Source of the DNA: Mesostigma viride
Taxonomy: Eukaryota; Streptophyta; Mesostigmatophyceae; Mesostigmatales; Mesostigmataceae
DNA length: 64,000 nt
Direction of reading: 5' to 3'
Assembly: GCA_009746045.1 (NCBI GenBank)
Contig: RPFO01000154.1
Location: 1,126,167 to 1,190,166, forward strand
The notes beneath the pieces were generated by a model. It saw only the letters and a list, made by a program, of their open reading frames with translations, searched no databases and was not told where the DNA came from. Made by a program: the position numbers and the translations under genes. The number at the start of each line of letters is the position of its first letter. Position 1 is the first letter of the stretch. Below are positions 1-12,200 of the stretch, in pieces.

Positions 1-238
1 CAAGACCTGCTGCAGTCTTACTTGATTTCATTCACTGTTCTAGGTTGTACTAGTGATGGAGGCGCCTGCTACTCTCCGATGCCAGATCTTATAACCGACA
101 ATAGTCCCCTTGCCGCATCGCTACTCGCATCCACTCTGTCTGCTTGCATCTGCCCCATGCATGTTCCCGTGTGTCTGCCCCGTGTGTCTGCCCCGTGCGT
201 CTGCCCATGCATCTGCCCCCCCCGCCCAACCCCCACAG

Positions 239-3200
239 ATCCTATGCGGTGCCATATTCGGCTACCTGGCCACCAATGCCTTCATTCCGGACGAGCCAGG
301 GTCCCTGCCATCCCCCAATGCCGGGGGTTCCTCGGCGAAGGATGACCCCGCGGCCGCTGGCTACTTGCGCACACACACACGCACCGAGGAGGAGAGGCTG
401 GTGGTCACATGCATGTGCGCGTTTGGGAACGCCATCACCCTGCCATTGGTGCGTCTGACCTGCCCTTGTACGGTAGGGGTCTAATCACCCCCCCCCGTCC
501 CCTAACCTTGAACTAGTATGAAAGCTATTGCCATTCAAGTATGGTGGTGTGTCACACTGCCTTAGGTACGGTGGGGTTACGGTCTGGATGACCGGTCTAC
601 TGGCTACCTCCCGGTATCGTCACTTCGTTATTAACGCTATAATTATCGTACTATGTATTATGTATTTAAATTACTATATAATTAAGATCACTCAGCTCCC
701 AAGAAGACCAGCATTTGATTGAATACAATAAGTGGAGCCCTGCCACAAATGCAGCAGTTAACAGTGGCCTTAAGGTTTCTCAATCCGCACGCGGAAGCAA
801 GAAGCCTCCAGGGTGGGAGGGAGGGGAAAGAAACAATTGCGGATCATTGCCTGCCTAGCTTGCTTAAGGCATGGCCCGCCGACACACAAGCTGACATCAT
901 CCTAAATGAATTAACACCGGCATGCGTCACACACCGGCCTGAACAGTGCTGAAAACGCCACTACAAACAGCGTGGCCACGCACCCCCAGGCTAGTGCGTT
1001 AACCGTACAGGTAGTTGTACAAGGTTCCCAAGACTGACAAACATAAAACGCGCCCATCGACCCCTTGGGCCGGTCCGAATCCACTTTACAATAATTAATC
1101 ACGACTCACTAAATAACCCAAATCAGCCAAAGATTCGGTAAGCAACCAGCCGACCCTACAGGTCCCCACCTAACCTCAGCTGGTGCAACCAAACACGAAT
1201 CTTTGCAAGTGAAGTCGTATAAAACCTACAATTAATTTTCTCGGACCGCTAATTAATAACCACCGACCCTTATAAACAACCGGGTCATCCAAGGAAAATT
1301 CGGGCGAGCAGGAAACCCTTTGTACAAATCGAATTAGTCAGCCCATGTCGCAGACAGCCTTCCACATCCAGGCCAAGGCATGGCGGCCTTATCTTTCCCG
1401 CATGCGTTAATTAAACTATATTCAGAGAAAACCGATTAAGATCACTCAGCTCCCAAGAAGACCAGCATTTGATTGAATACAATAAGTGGAGCCCTGCCAC
1501 AAATGCAGCAGTTAACAGTGGCCTTAAGGTTTCTCAATCCGCACGCGGAAGCAAGAAGCCTCCACCCAATTACCCCCCCTGGCGCCAACCCCATTGCGCC
1601 GATTAAACTCATGACCACCGTGCGCGAAAGAGCGTGTCGCAACATCTTAAATGGCGACTCAGCCCGCGCTAGGCTATATTAACCCCCGCAGGGGCCCGCT
1701 GGTTACAATGCGACACAAGCCGGTGACCACCCCAAAAGCAAGCCCTCAAAAAGAGCCAGCATTTCGCAATTCCGGAACCGTCCAAAAAGGAAAGAGGTTT
1801 TACGACACCATAATAGACTGAGCCGCGCAGCAGGTGCTGAGACGAAAAGGAACGACAAAGGTCTGGCGTAGCCTCGCCTCCCTGAGACGCCCTCCCCAAC
1901 TCGAGTCTCGCAATAGGGAAATTTCTAGCTTCGGAGCGCAACTCTCGCGCGGCTCCTATTGTCCCCAACCACCCCTCCTCGGCAGGGGCAGCTGGACAAC
2001 TGACCTGCCGCCACAAAAAATATTTTATGACAAAAAAGGTCGTTGCTGACAGGATCCTGGTTCGGGACCTTTTGAATCCAGGTCACGTCCCACGCACCAT
2101 CGCACGGTGGCAAGCCTGCGATGTGACACTAGAGCTGTTTTAGAAACTTATAAACAGCTCCGCCGAAGCTGGCCAAACCGCCGGAGTAACGCCCCATCCT
2201 TCGCCCATGTCAAAAAGACCCGCAGCCGGGGAAAACGACATGGGGGTAAATTTAAATTTTCTTTCCGTTGCACGACCAACTATACTATGCTTGGTCGAAC
2301 AACTTAGCGGTTGTGCCACCATCTGCCTCGGCTACAAGACAGATGCAACCCGCGCTAGAATGTGCAATTTTGCACAGGCGGCCATTGCCGCCATTGTGAA
2401 AGAAACAATTGCGGATCATTGCCTGCCTAGCTTGCTTAAGGCATGGCCCGCCGACACACAAGCTGACATCATCCTAAATGAATTAACACCGGCATGCGTC
2501 ACACACCGGCCTGAACAGTGCTGAAAACGCCACTACAAACAGCGTGGCCACGCACCCCCAGGCTAGTGCGTTAACCGTACAGGTAGTTGTACAAGGTTCC
2601 CAAGACTGACAAACATAAAACGCGCCCATCGACCCCTTGGGCCGGTCCGAATCCACTTTACAATAATTAATCACGACTCACTAAATAACCCAAATCAGCC
2701 AAAGATTCGGTAAGCAACCAGCCGACCCTACAGGTCCCCACCTAACCTCAGCTGGTGCAACCAAACACGAATCTTTGCAAGTGAAGTCGTATAAAACCTA
2801 CAATTAATTTTCTCGGACCGCTAATTAATAACCACCGACCCTTATAAACAACCGGGTCATCCAAGGAAAATTCGGGCGAGCAGGAAACCCTTTGTACAAA
2901 TCGAATTAGTCAGCCCATGTCGCAGACAGCCTTCCACATCCAGGCCAAGGCATGGCGGCCTTATCTTTCCCGCATGCGTTAATTAAACTATATTCAGAGA
3001 AAACCGATACAATTATCTTACTATATAATATAATTATCTTACTATATAATTGTCGTCACGCTGCCCTTGGCGTGTTCGACCTGCCCTTGGGTACGAAGCT
3101 TGAATGCTGCCATATTCTCCCGATTTCTGGCCTGCGCTGGTTGTCTCCTTGATAAGGTATGGTGGGGGTATGGTTAGGGTGCTATGTCATCACCTGGAAT

Positions 3201-6200
3201 TGTTAGTAAATTTGTTGTCTTCTCACTGTAAACGGTTTATTATTTTCATGTCCCACGTAGCTCCCACAAAAACCAGCATCTTCATTAAAACAATAAGTGG
3301 AAGCATACATGTGACACTAATTGACATGCCCGGAGGCACGCCGTTCAAGGCCCTTCATGAAGTACGTTGCCCTAGAGGCAACCAAGACAAGGGTGGGTGG
3401 GTGGGGAGCAAAGAAAGAGGCCGACAAAACCAGCCAGAGCGGCTTTTAGTCGCAAAACCTCCCTTATCCCTAGCTAACTGACGTCATTAAACCCTTATGT
3501 TCAGTGATGCTAGTAAGACGCTAACCGTACAGACCGGGGGTAGAATATCCCGAATCCGCACGGCTAGTATTAAATAATGCGTAAGTTGTTCTTTTCAGGG
3601 GCACTGCACCTCACGCCCCGTTCCGCCCGGGTATAATCAACCCAAGCGCGGAACGCACATTTTATTTAATTCATTTTTCAACCATGCACTATATTGCATC
3701 TACTAATCACAAAAGCTCTAGCCAAACAGCTACGAGTAAACACTACGACCTATAAGCCGCTCATCCAGCGGCCTCTTGTTCCCGCATTCACGTATAGAAG
3801 AAACTCCGTTCAAAGAACCCCGATTCATGTCCCACGTAGCTCCCACAAAAACCAGCATCTTCATTAAAACAATAAGTGGAAGCATACATGTGACACTAAT
3901 TGACATGCCCGGAGGCACGCCGTTCAAGGCCCTTCATGAAGTACGTTGCCCAATCACCCCCGCCCTGGCTTTCCCTTGAAGCCGCACTCCACCTTGCTCG
4001 TTGTCACAAGTGACCGCCCTGCCGCAAAACGGGAGCCCCCCCACATCGGGAGGCGTGTGCCCGGCGGCTGTGGATGCATGGCCAGGCCCAAAAAGGCCCA
4101 GCGCATTTGCACTGCGATTGCGCACGGCCAGCCTATCATGACCCCTCTCGGGGCCCCGAGTCGGTACCGCTATGGCCGTCTCCCCATAGACCCGGGGTGC
4201 TTCGAGAAAAAACGTGGACCTAGCCCAGGCCCCGCCAGCCCGGATGCCCGAGGCCACAGCCCCAGGCACCTGGCTGAACGAGAGTCCGTTCAGCCAAGAC
4301 CGCATTCCCCCCGAGGTTTCTATGCGTGGGGAAAAAATTTCTAGCTTAGGCGCTTTTCCCATCGCCGTCCCCAGCCCCAACCCCCCCCCCTCAGCGGAAG
4401 GCAATTGCAAAGTTTGCTGGCCAGCAGCAATTTCCGAAGAAAAAGCCGCAGGCCGCGGACCGAGACACGGGTCGCCAGTGCCAGCCATCCGGCTCCAACC
4501 CGGGGTGCAAGCATCCCCAGGTACGGAGCACCAGCTCGCGCACTGGGCCGACCAAGCGACAGTTGAGCACCTGTCACGGCATCCGGCCCACCAAAGACCC
4601 CAAGCTGGGGAAAAGGTGCGGACCGGAGGTAATCATTTTCTTTTCTTTTAGTTAACCGGGCGAGGAACTACGCCTGGCCGGTTAACAACGGGAAGTCTCA
4701 CCACTGGCCAAGTGGCCAGTGCAACCAGTGCTTTTGCCAGCAAAGAAAGAGGCCGACAAAACCAGCCAGAGCGGCTTTTAGTCGCAAAACCTCCCTTATC
4801 CCTAGCTAACTGACGTCATTAAACCCTTATGTTCAGTGGATGCTAGTAAGACGCTAACCGTACAGACCGGGGGTAGAATATCCCGAATCTGCACGGCTAG
4901 TATTAAATAATGCGTAGGTTGTTCTTTTCAGGGGCACTGCACCTCACGCCCCGTTCCGCCCGGGTATAATCAACCCAAGCGCGGAACGCACATTTTATTT
5001 AATTCATTTTTCAACCATGCACTATATTGCATCTACTAATCACAAAAGCTCTAGCCAAACAGCTACGAGTAAACACTTCGACCTATAAGCCGCTCATCCA
5101 GCGGCCTCTTGTTCCCGCATTCACGTATAGAAGAAACTCCGTTCAAAGAACCCCGAATCTCACCATGTATGGGTGTTATGTCATTACCTGGAATTGTTGG
5201 TAAAGCTGTTGTGATTTGAGTAGGGTGGTGTATTGCACCGCCCTCGGGAGGGGTGGGCCCCTAGGTTTGTATGGGTTCTAAGTTGTAACCTGTTTCTTAT
5301 CATCATCATAGTAGCTGTAATCGTACGCACGTATAAGAATCATAATAAAGCTTGATATTGCCCTTGGCATTTTAGACCTGCCCCTAGTAAAAATGCTAGC
5401 GAGCTGCACCTTACTACAACGGGGCCACGCACGGGCGCCTGCTTACCCTTCTGTTGCTCTGCGCTGCACGTCGCGCATACAATTCGTGTGTCTCGAGGTG
5501 GTCTCTTGCCTGCACTGTTGCTGTAGTGCATTCCGCTGGGTGGTCTCTGCCATATTCCGCGATTCACATCATGTCACACGTAGCATAACCTGTGGCACAT
5601 CCGACGTAACAAATAGGACTGTTACTGATGATGACCCAGACAAGCCGCTGCCCCCCCCCCTCTCCCGCCCCCTTTCCCCCCTCCCCCCCTTTTCCCCTTC
5701 GCCCCCCCTTGCCCGCACCCCACCCAGATCTTTCTGCTCTGCGTGCTGGACCCGTTGCGGATGAAGGAATGCGTCAGCTGCATGGCTCTGTTCCTGATCG
5801 GGTACGTGGCGTGCCGTGGGCCAGAAATTTATGAGGCGATGTACGGACAAACCCTCCGGTTCGTTGCACACAAACCCTAACGTTACCCCTGTACATATCC
5901 AAAAAGATTCATCCTTTTGGAAATATATACCAAGTTAACCGTACAAATCATGTATCCTATGCATTATGTGTGTGAACTTGATTCTGTATACTGTCACAGG
6001 TGGTCTCTCCCTCCTTTTGCACCAGCTGCTATACTGCACCTATACTGCTATACTGCCAGCAGAAACCACACATATCAAGACACTCACGGTGTACTGCGTT
6101 CCACCCTAACTGTACACACAAGACACAGCTGGTCCCCCTCCTGTTGGATGGCTGCAATGTTAAATGCATACGTCACACATGCATTTTGTGTTGCATATGG

Positions 6201-9200
6201 AAACCGTAAATGCACATAACGCCACAGTTGGCCTCCCTCGGTTTGGACTATATAATACCAGCAGAAAGCGCGCACATGTCATCACACTCTCTGTGTACTG
6301 TGTTCCGCCCTACATGTACACAACAAACACAGCTGGTCGCCATCTTTCTGGACGGTGGCCTACAAGCTGCTCACCTTTGGGGAGCAGCGGCTGGATCCCA
6401 AGTCATCGGCGGCCAGCATGAACGCCGCAGCGAAAGAGTCACCCGACCCAGCGGCACCCTTGTGGGAGCGCCTGCGCAGCGCGGTGACTGCGGCCGCAGT
6501 GGTCGCGAAGCGAACCATCAACCCGCCACTCATGGGGGTGAGTTATGAGGCCTTTGTTGTTGGGGGTTAACTTGGTGGCGTCGTAGCTGTTTAGGGTTTA
6601 GGGTTTAGGGTTTAGGGTTTAGGGTTTAGGGTTTAGGGTTTAGGGTTTAGGGTTTAGGGTTTAGGGTTTAGGGTTTAGGGTTTAGGGTTTAGGGTTTAGG
6701 GTTTAGGGTTTAGGGTTTAGGGTTTAGGGTTTAGGGTTTAGGGTTTAGGGTTTAGGGTTTAGGGTTTAGGGTTTAGGGTTTAGGGTTTAGGGTTTAGGGT
6801 TTAGGGTTTAGGGTTTAGGGTTTAGGGTTTAGGGTTTAGGGTTTAGGGTTTAGGGTTTAGGGTTAAGGGTTAAGGGTTAAGGGTTTAGGGTTTAGGGTTT
6901 AGGGTTTAGGGTTTAGGGTTTAGGGTTTAGGGTTTAGGGTTTAGGGTTTAGGGTTTAGGGTTTAGGGTTTAGGGTTTATGGTCTAGGGTTTGGGGTCTGG
7001 GGTTTAGGGTTAAGGGTTTAGGATTCAGGGCTTAGGTAGCTTGGTAGCCATCCCACTAGTATCAAAGGCCCCAACGGAGGCATGCGAACAAAATAATTGA
7101 TCAAGTAGTAGTACCTTTTTATAATTAAGTAACTCATGACGTAGTTGTCGCGATGTAAAGCGTGCTAATGGCTTCTTGGCGTCCCATTCACCCACGTGTC
7201 GGTAGTTTGGTCGGGCAAAGTGCCTGGTGCCACCAAATCCTGGGAGCCCTGGGGCGCTAGGACAGCTAGCTTGAAGGCCCTTCCAGCTGTGAGGGTCCTC
7301 CCTGAAACCCGTCACATGGGTTGCCTTTTCAAAGCCTGTGTTGGGAAAAGCTCTGCTTGGGCTGTCGCTGGCCCAGAAATGCTCTTGGAGAAGCTCTGCT
7401 TGGGCTGTCGCTGGCCCAGATATGCTCTTGGAGAAGCTCTGCTTGGGCTGTCGCTGGCCCAGATATGCTCTTGGAGAAGCTCTGCTTTGACTGTCGCTGG
7501 CCCAGATATGCTCTTGGAGAAGATCTGCTTGGGCTGTCGCTGGCCCAGAAATGCTCTTGGAGAAGATCTGCTTGGGCTGTCGCTGGCCCGGACACCCTGC
7601 GTCTCGCGTCTTTTGTCCCTTTGCCTTGCCGGTTATGATAGTTCTTATCTGTGAGGCGCCTTAGATAGGGTGCAACTTGCCATGACTGCTGCGCATCTAG
7701 GCGAGCTGATGGCTTCATTTGCGGCATCTTTGTTGGTTTATTATCCTCACTCATCATTTTTCATTTTTCCCGACCGCTTGAGAACTACCCATGATCAATA
7801 CCATAATGCTCTGTCGCTCATCGATCTCTTAATCTGACACAAACTGAGCGGCTCCTTGGCATGATTCTGCTCCCTATGCCCTTCCTCCCTGCCAGGTGTT
7901 CATTGGTGGGGCCATTGGCGCCACCCCCCTCAAGTACATATTCCTCGACAACACCCTTGTGGGCGCATCCTTGCCGTCCGCCATCATGAAGCTGACCAGC
8001 TCACCCGCGCTCCAGATCTGTCTCTCGTCCGTGCTGGCGCTCGTCATGGTCATGGGGACGACCCTCATGGAGGTGAGGCATCCATGGGGTGTTGTTTTGA
8101 CCATGGGGTGACACACCATCATGGGGAGGTGGTGGTTGGACCATGGGGAGTACCATCATGGGGAGGTGGGGCGGGCGCTGATTGATAGAGTTCATGGGAA
8201 CCACACAACCTGATCAGGGAGCGGTGGCCATGCGGAGCTGAAGGTCCAAACGCTTTATGTTTCCAGGATACTGTATGCGTGTTGGGTAACCACATCGTAG
8301 CTTTATTTTAAGATTACGTCAAGTTTGTCGCTTCTATCTACTCGTAGACTGTATTTCATTGAGGATTGTAAACCGTCAATGAAATGGAAGTGGAGTGGCC
8401 CCCTCACTAGACGCAATGTGTGAGAAGAAGGTGTGGACATTGGTGAAATAGAGCACGCAATAGACCACTCCTGCAACTCGGCATGCGTGTTTGCCGTCTT
8501 GGGCATCTTGTACTTCATAGGCCTTTTGCCGGTCTGCCTTGAAATATTGAGAGGGAGATGATGAGATGGACATGTTTGACTCGGATGTAGCGAAATCTTG
8601 CCTCTTTCTTGTCTCTTTTCTGAACAAATCGCTCTGTGATTCCTCCTCAAAGTGGTTCCTCCTTACTGATGAATCAGCTACCCAACTATTTGGTCAAAAT
8701 AGTCCATGGCTGGCCTACACATCACCACCATTCTCATGGGCAGCCGGCTCGTGTGAGATGCTGACATTTGTGAAATTTTATTGCTGCCCGTGACGGCCTG
8801 CTCTCTCGCCGCCTCCGCAGGCCATCCAGCTGATGGGCACCGCGACACTGCCCGTGCAGACCTGCGTGCTGGCAGGGTCTCTGCTGCCGCCGCCACCTGC
8901 CAAGGATGCCGCTGCTGCTTCCTCTGCCGCTACTGCCGCCGCCGTTACCGGCACCCAACGCCCCCCAGAGCTTCGCGCAAGGGTGTTCTGGATTGTTGCT
9001 GCGGTCCGATACATCCTCAACCCACTCGCTGCACTCGCGTTTCTCACGGTAGGGTGTGGTTGGGTGTGGTTGGGTGTGGTTGGGTGTGGTTGGGTGTGGT
9101 TGGGTGTCGTTGGGTGTGGTTGGGTGTGGTTGGGTGTGGTTGGGTGTAGTTGGGTGTGGTTGGGTGTGGTTGGGTGTGGTTGGGTGTGGTTGGGTGCGGT

Positions 9201-12200
9201 TGGGTATCAAGGAGAAAACCAGCGCTGGCCAGAAATCGGGAGAATCCGGACCATGGTAGCTCGAGCCTGCCGTTATCTTGTCCGCATTTTCGAGTCGTTC
9301 AGGATGATGAAGATGAATGGTGTTGGAAATGTGTAGCCTTGTGCATTGAAATTATGGCTGGCTTACGTGTAGAGCGACTAGATGACCTAGACGGTGGGGC
9401 CGGAAACAGCTTGCTTGATCAGGGCGTGTGTTTCGAGCCTAACTGGCCGGGAGTGTCTAGTGGTGAGTACCATTGCTGCGATCGCTCTCCCACCATTTAC
9501 CAGGAAATACCCGCAAACGGAAAACCACTGAAAAGGTCTAGCTAGTCAGTCATTACGTTAGCCATGCCATGTTTCCAAACGTCCAAGAACTGCACACGGT
9601 GCGAAGGCGAAGATCCGGAGGACAGCACTTTCAAATGTGCGTCGGGAACCAAAAGCCCGCGTACGCCAGAAAACATCGTGTTGCTGCAGCGACGCGAGGG
9701 TGTGGACAACGAATCCAGTGCCAAGCTCGGAACGGCCGCAAAGGAGATCTGGCATCATAGTATGACTAAGGGCCACCTGCCTGCGCTACCTGAAGCCTGG
9801 TGCATAACTATGAATGGGGCCCTTCCACTGCTGCTGTATAGCGATAAAGGGTACTCAAGTGATTGAAGGCGTAGCCCCATTTTCATCCTCATATCAGTTT
9901 TTTTGTTTTCAGCTGGAGCCCTATCAGTCCCACTTCACGTCAGCAACCTTTCAGCCCCACTTACTTCCAGCCTAATGCTCAGTTCCATAAAGGCGTCACA
10001 CCCTACATCGCTTGGCCTGGCATCGCAAGCTGGGACAACATTTTGCTGGTACTTTAGGAATCCGTGCTGGAATTCGAAGTGCCCTATTTCGAGAATCGGT
10101 TGACTTGTGCATGCCGGCCGCGAAAATACAACAGCACTGGCCACTAAAATCCGAGGTGCTCCCTGTATTTACGACCCCGCCGTAAGTACACTACTGTTAT
10201 ACTTACAGTAGCATGGTAGCATGGTCGTAGTAGCATCATGGGTTGGCCGTTGGTCATGACAGTCGATCGCGGCATGTCGGACCTGAGCATCCCCCTTGGC
10301 GCTTCATATGAAACCCAGGGCATGGTAGTAAGCCTGTAGTCACATGCAAGTAGTCATGGTTAGGAGCGACCGCTTCGCGTCTCTTTGTGCACTGGCTGCA
10401 TACTGTAGTAGTATGTCCCATCGCAGCTGTATATAGCTCCGCTGTATGCATAGCCCATGGCATCTACTGACCATCGCTTGTCAATTGTCTTGCCCCTTAC
10501 CCCCCTGCCCCCCCCCCCCCCCCCCCCCCCCCCCGCCCCCAACCCAACCCAACCCAACCCAACCCTTCCCGATCCATCCCACTGCCGTTCTCTGTGTGTG
10601 CGATTCGATCTCTCTGTACGACCTGGATGCTGTCGACCTGGCGATACACAATAAAAACTTGATACGACAAAAAAAAAACCTTGGCACCCAACTTTACGTC
10701 CAGTTTATCCGTTCCACCTTCCCCGGCTTTGGGCTCCCCGCCAGCCCGTTGTGTGACCTGACCCTCATGGTACGTTGCCCTTGCATGACATGCCGCATTC
10801 ATTCCCTTCTACTGGTAGTTTGCCAGCGTGATGCCCACCAACCCTTTGTGTGACCTGACCCTCATGGTTTGCTGCCCTGATAGACCATTTTGCGTCCTTT
10901 CCCTCGTACGAGAAGCTTGCCTGCATGCTGCGTCCTCACCCTCATGGCACGGTTTTAACAGTTAGAAACTGAAAGTTAAAATGTTTCAACCATCTGAGGA
11001 GCGCTTCCCATGTGAGGCCAGGATGGCATGTGCGCTAGCCCGAGAAGTTTGCTAGCATTGTGCGGATGCGTGAGGCCTTTGAGCAGCTTCTATACCGTCC
11101 TCAACCAGCACATACATATGTATCATAATATATACTACTGTAGTATACTACTATTGTCCTCAACCAGCTTATAATGAAATAGTTAATACTACTATTGTCC
11201 TCAACCAGCACCAGCCATCTCTTGCGCTGACCGTTACCGTCGCAGTGCGCCTCCTGTCTAACCTTCTACAGATTTGCAAGGCAACCACCCACCAGATATG
11301 GTAACCAGTATAGTGACCAGTGGGTTCCATGATACAGCTTTGCGAGGCAACCACTCTTCGGGCACGGATGGATCCCAATGCAATTCCTTGCCGTCATTGG
11401 CAAAGGGAGGAGAGGCCGCTTCACATGCTAACAACTGGCCACCGCTGGTGAACAGCAATGGCTGGTGAATAGCAATAGCTGGTTAATAGCGATGGCCGGT
11501 CAACAGCAATGGTTGGTGAACAGCAATGGCTGGTGAATAGCAATGGCTGGTAATAAATAATGTGGCGTAGGTGTTCTTGATGCCGCATCCAGCTCTGGGG
11601 ACCCTGTATGGTTTTGCGAGGCAATCACTCCTTGGGTCAAATAGGGGCTTCCTCCATTAGCTAGGCCATGAGCTGGTTGTATCCGATTTAGGAGTGCTTT
11701 TACTGTGGCTACACCACTTCTAAAGTGGTTAAGTCCATAGGGTCCCTGAGACGGCCGCAGGAGATCGAAGCGCCAGCTTCAAGGGCAAATGCAACCCTAC
11801 CTCCTAGAGTCAATGGCGAGCTATCTTTAGCAGACGTTTCTCAGGACGCGGGCAGGTGACAGCGGCACATTCTGCTCGTACGTATGTTCAGCTGTACGTG
11901 CATGCGTTGCTGCATGGCGACTGGCAAATAACCTTGAGGCCTAGGGTAGGGTGGTACAACTAGAAAATCCAATCACGACTGCAAGTCCCGGCCTCGGTGA
12001 AGTATAGTGCCGGCATGCTGAGTCATGCTCGGCTCTCCGCTGCCTGAACCCAGCCCATATCCCTGCCAACACTCCTCCCGGTGTTTGCGCAGACATTAAT
12101 AATCATGTTGATTCACATCACTTAGTGATCCGCATCTCATAAGCCCTTCAATAATAATGTTGATTCACATCACTTAATGATCCACATCTCATAAGCCCTT

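Noticed and set aside
719-5156. Reading copies A-D as an LTR retrotransposon (LTR, internal, LTR)
   Set aside because: The repeated blocks occur within each unit in the order left-right rather than as terminal repeats around an internal region, and no gag/pol-like coding or primer-binding site was seen.
7196-7654. Frame of about 150 codons over the 42-bp repeats
   Set aside because: It lies between two in-phase PILS exons that join without it; openness reflects a repeat unit divisible by three.
8833-9336. Open frame continuing from a PILS exon into Gly-Cys-Val-Trp-Leu repeats
   Set aside because: The exon ends at a donor at 9049; the continuation is the 10-bp minisatellite and a D1 element.
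9208-9552. D1 as a DNA transposon of the hAT type (8-bp duplication at 26747)
   Set aside because: Other D1 copies have duplications of 6 to 16 bp and mostly one-sided truncation, and no terminal inverted repeat exists; a retro-inserted element fits better.
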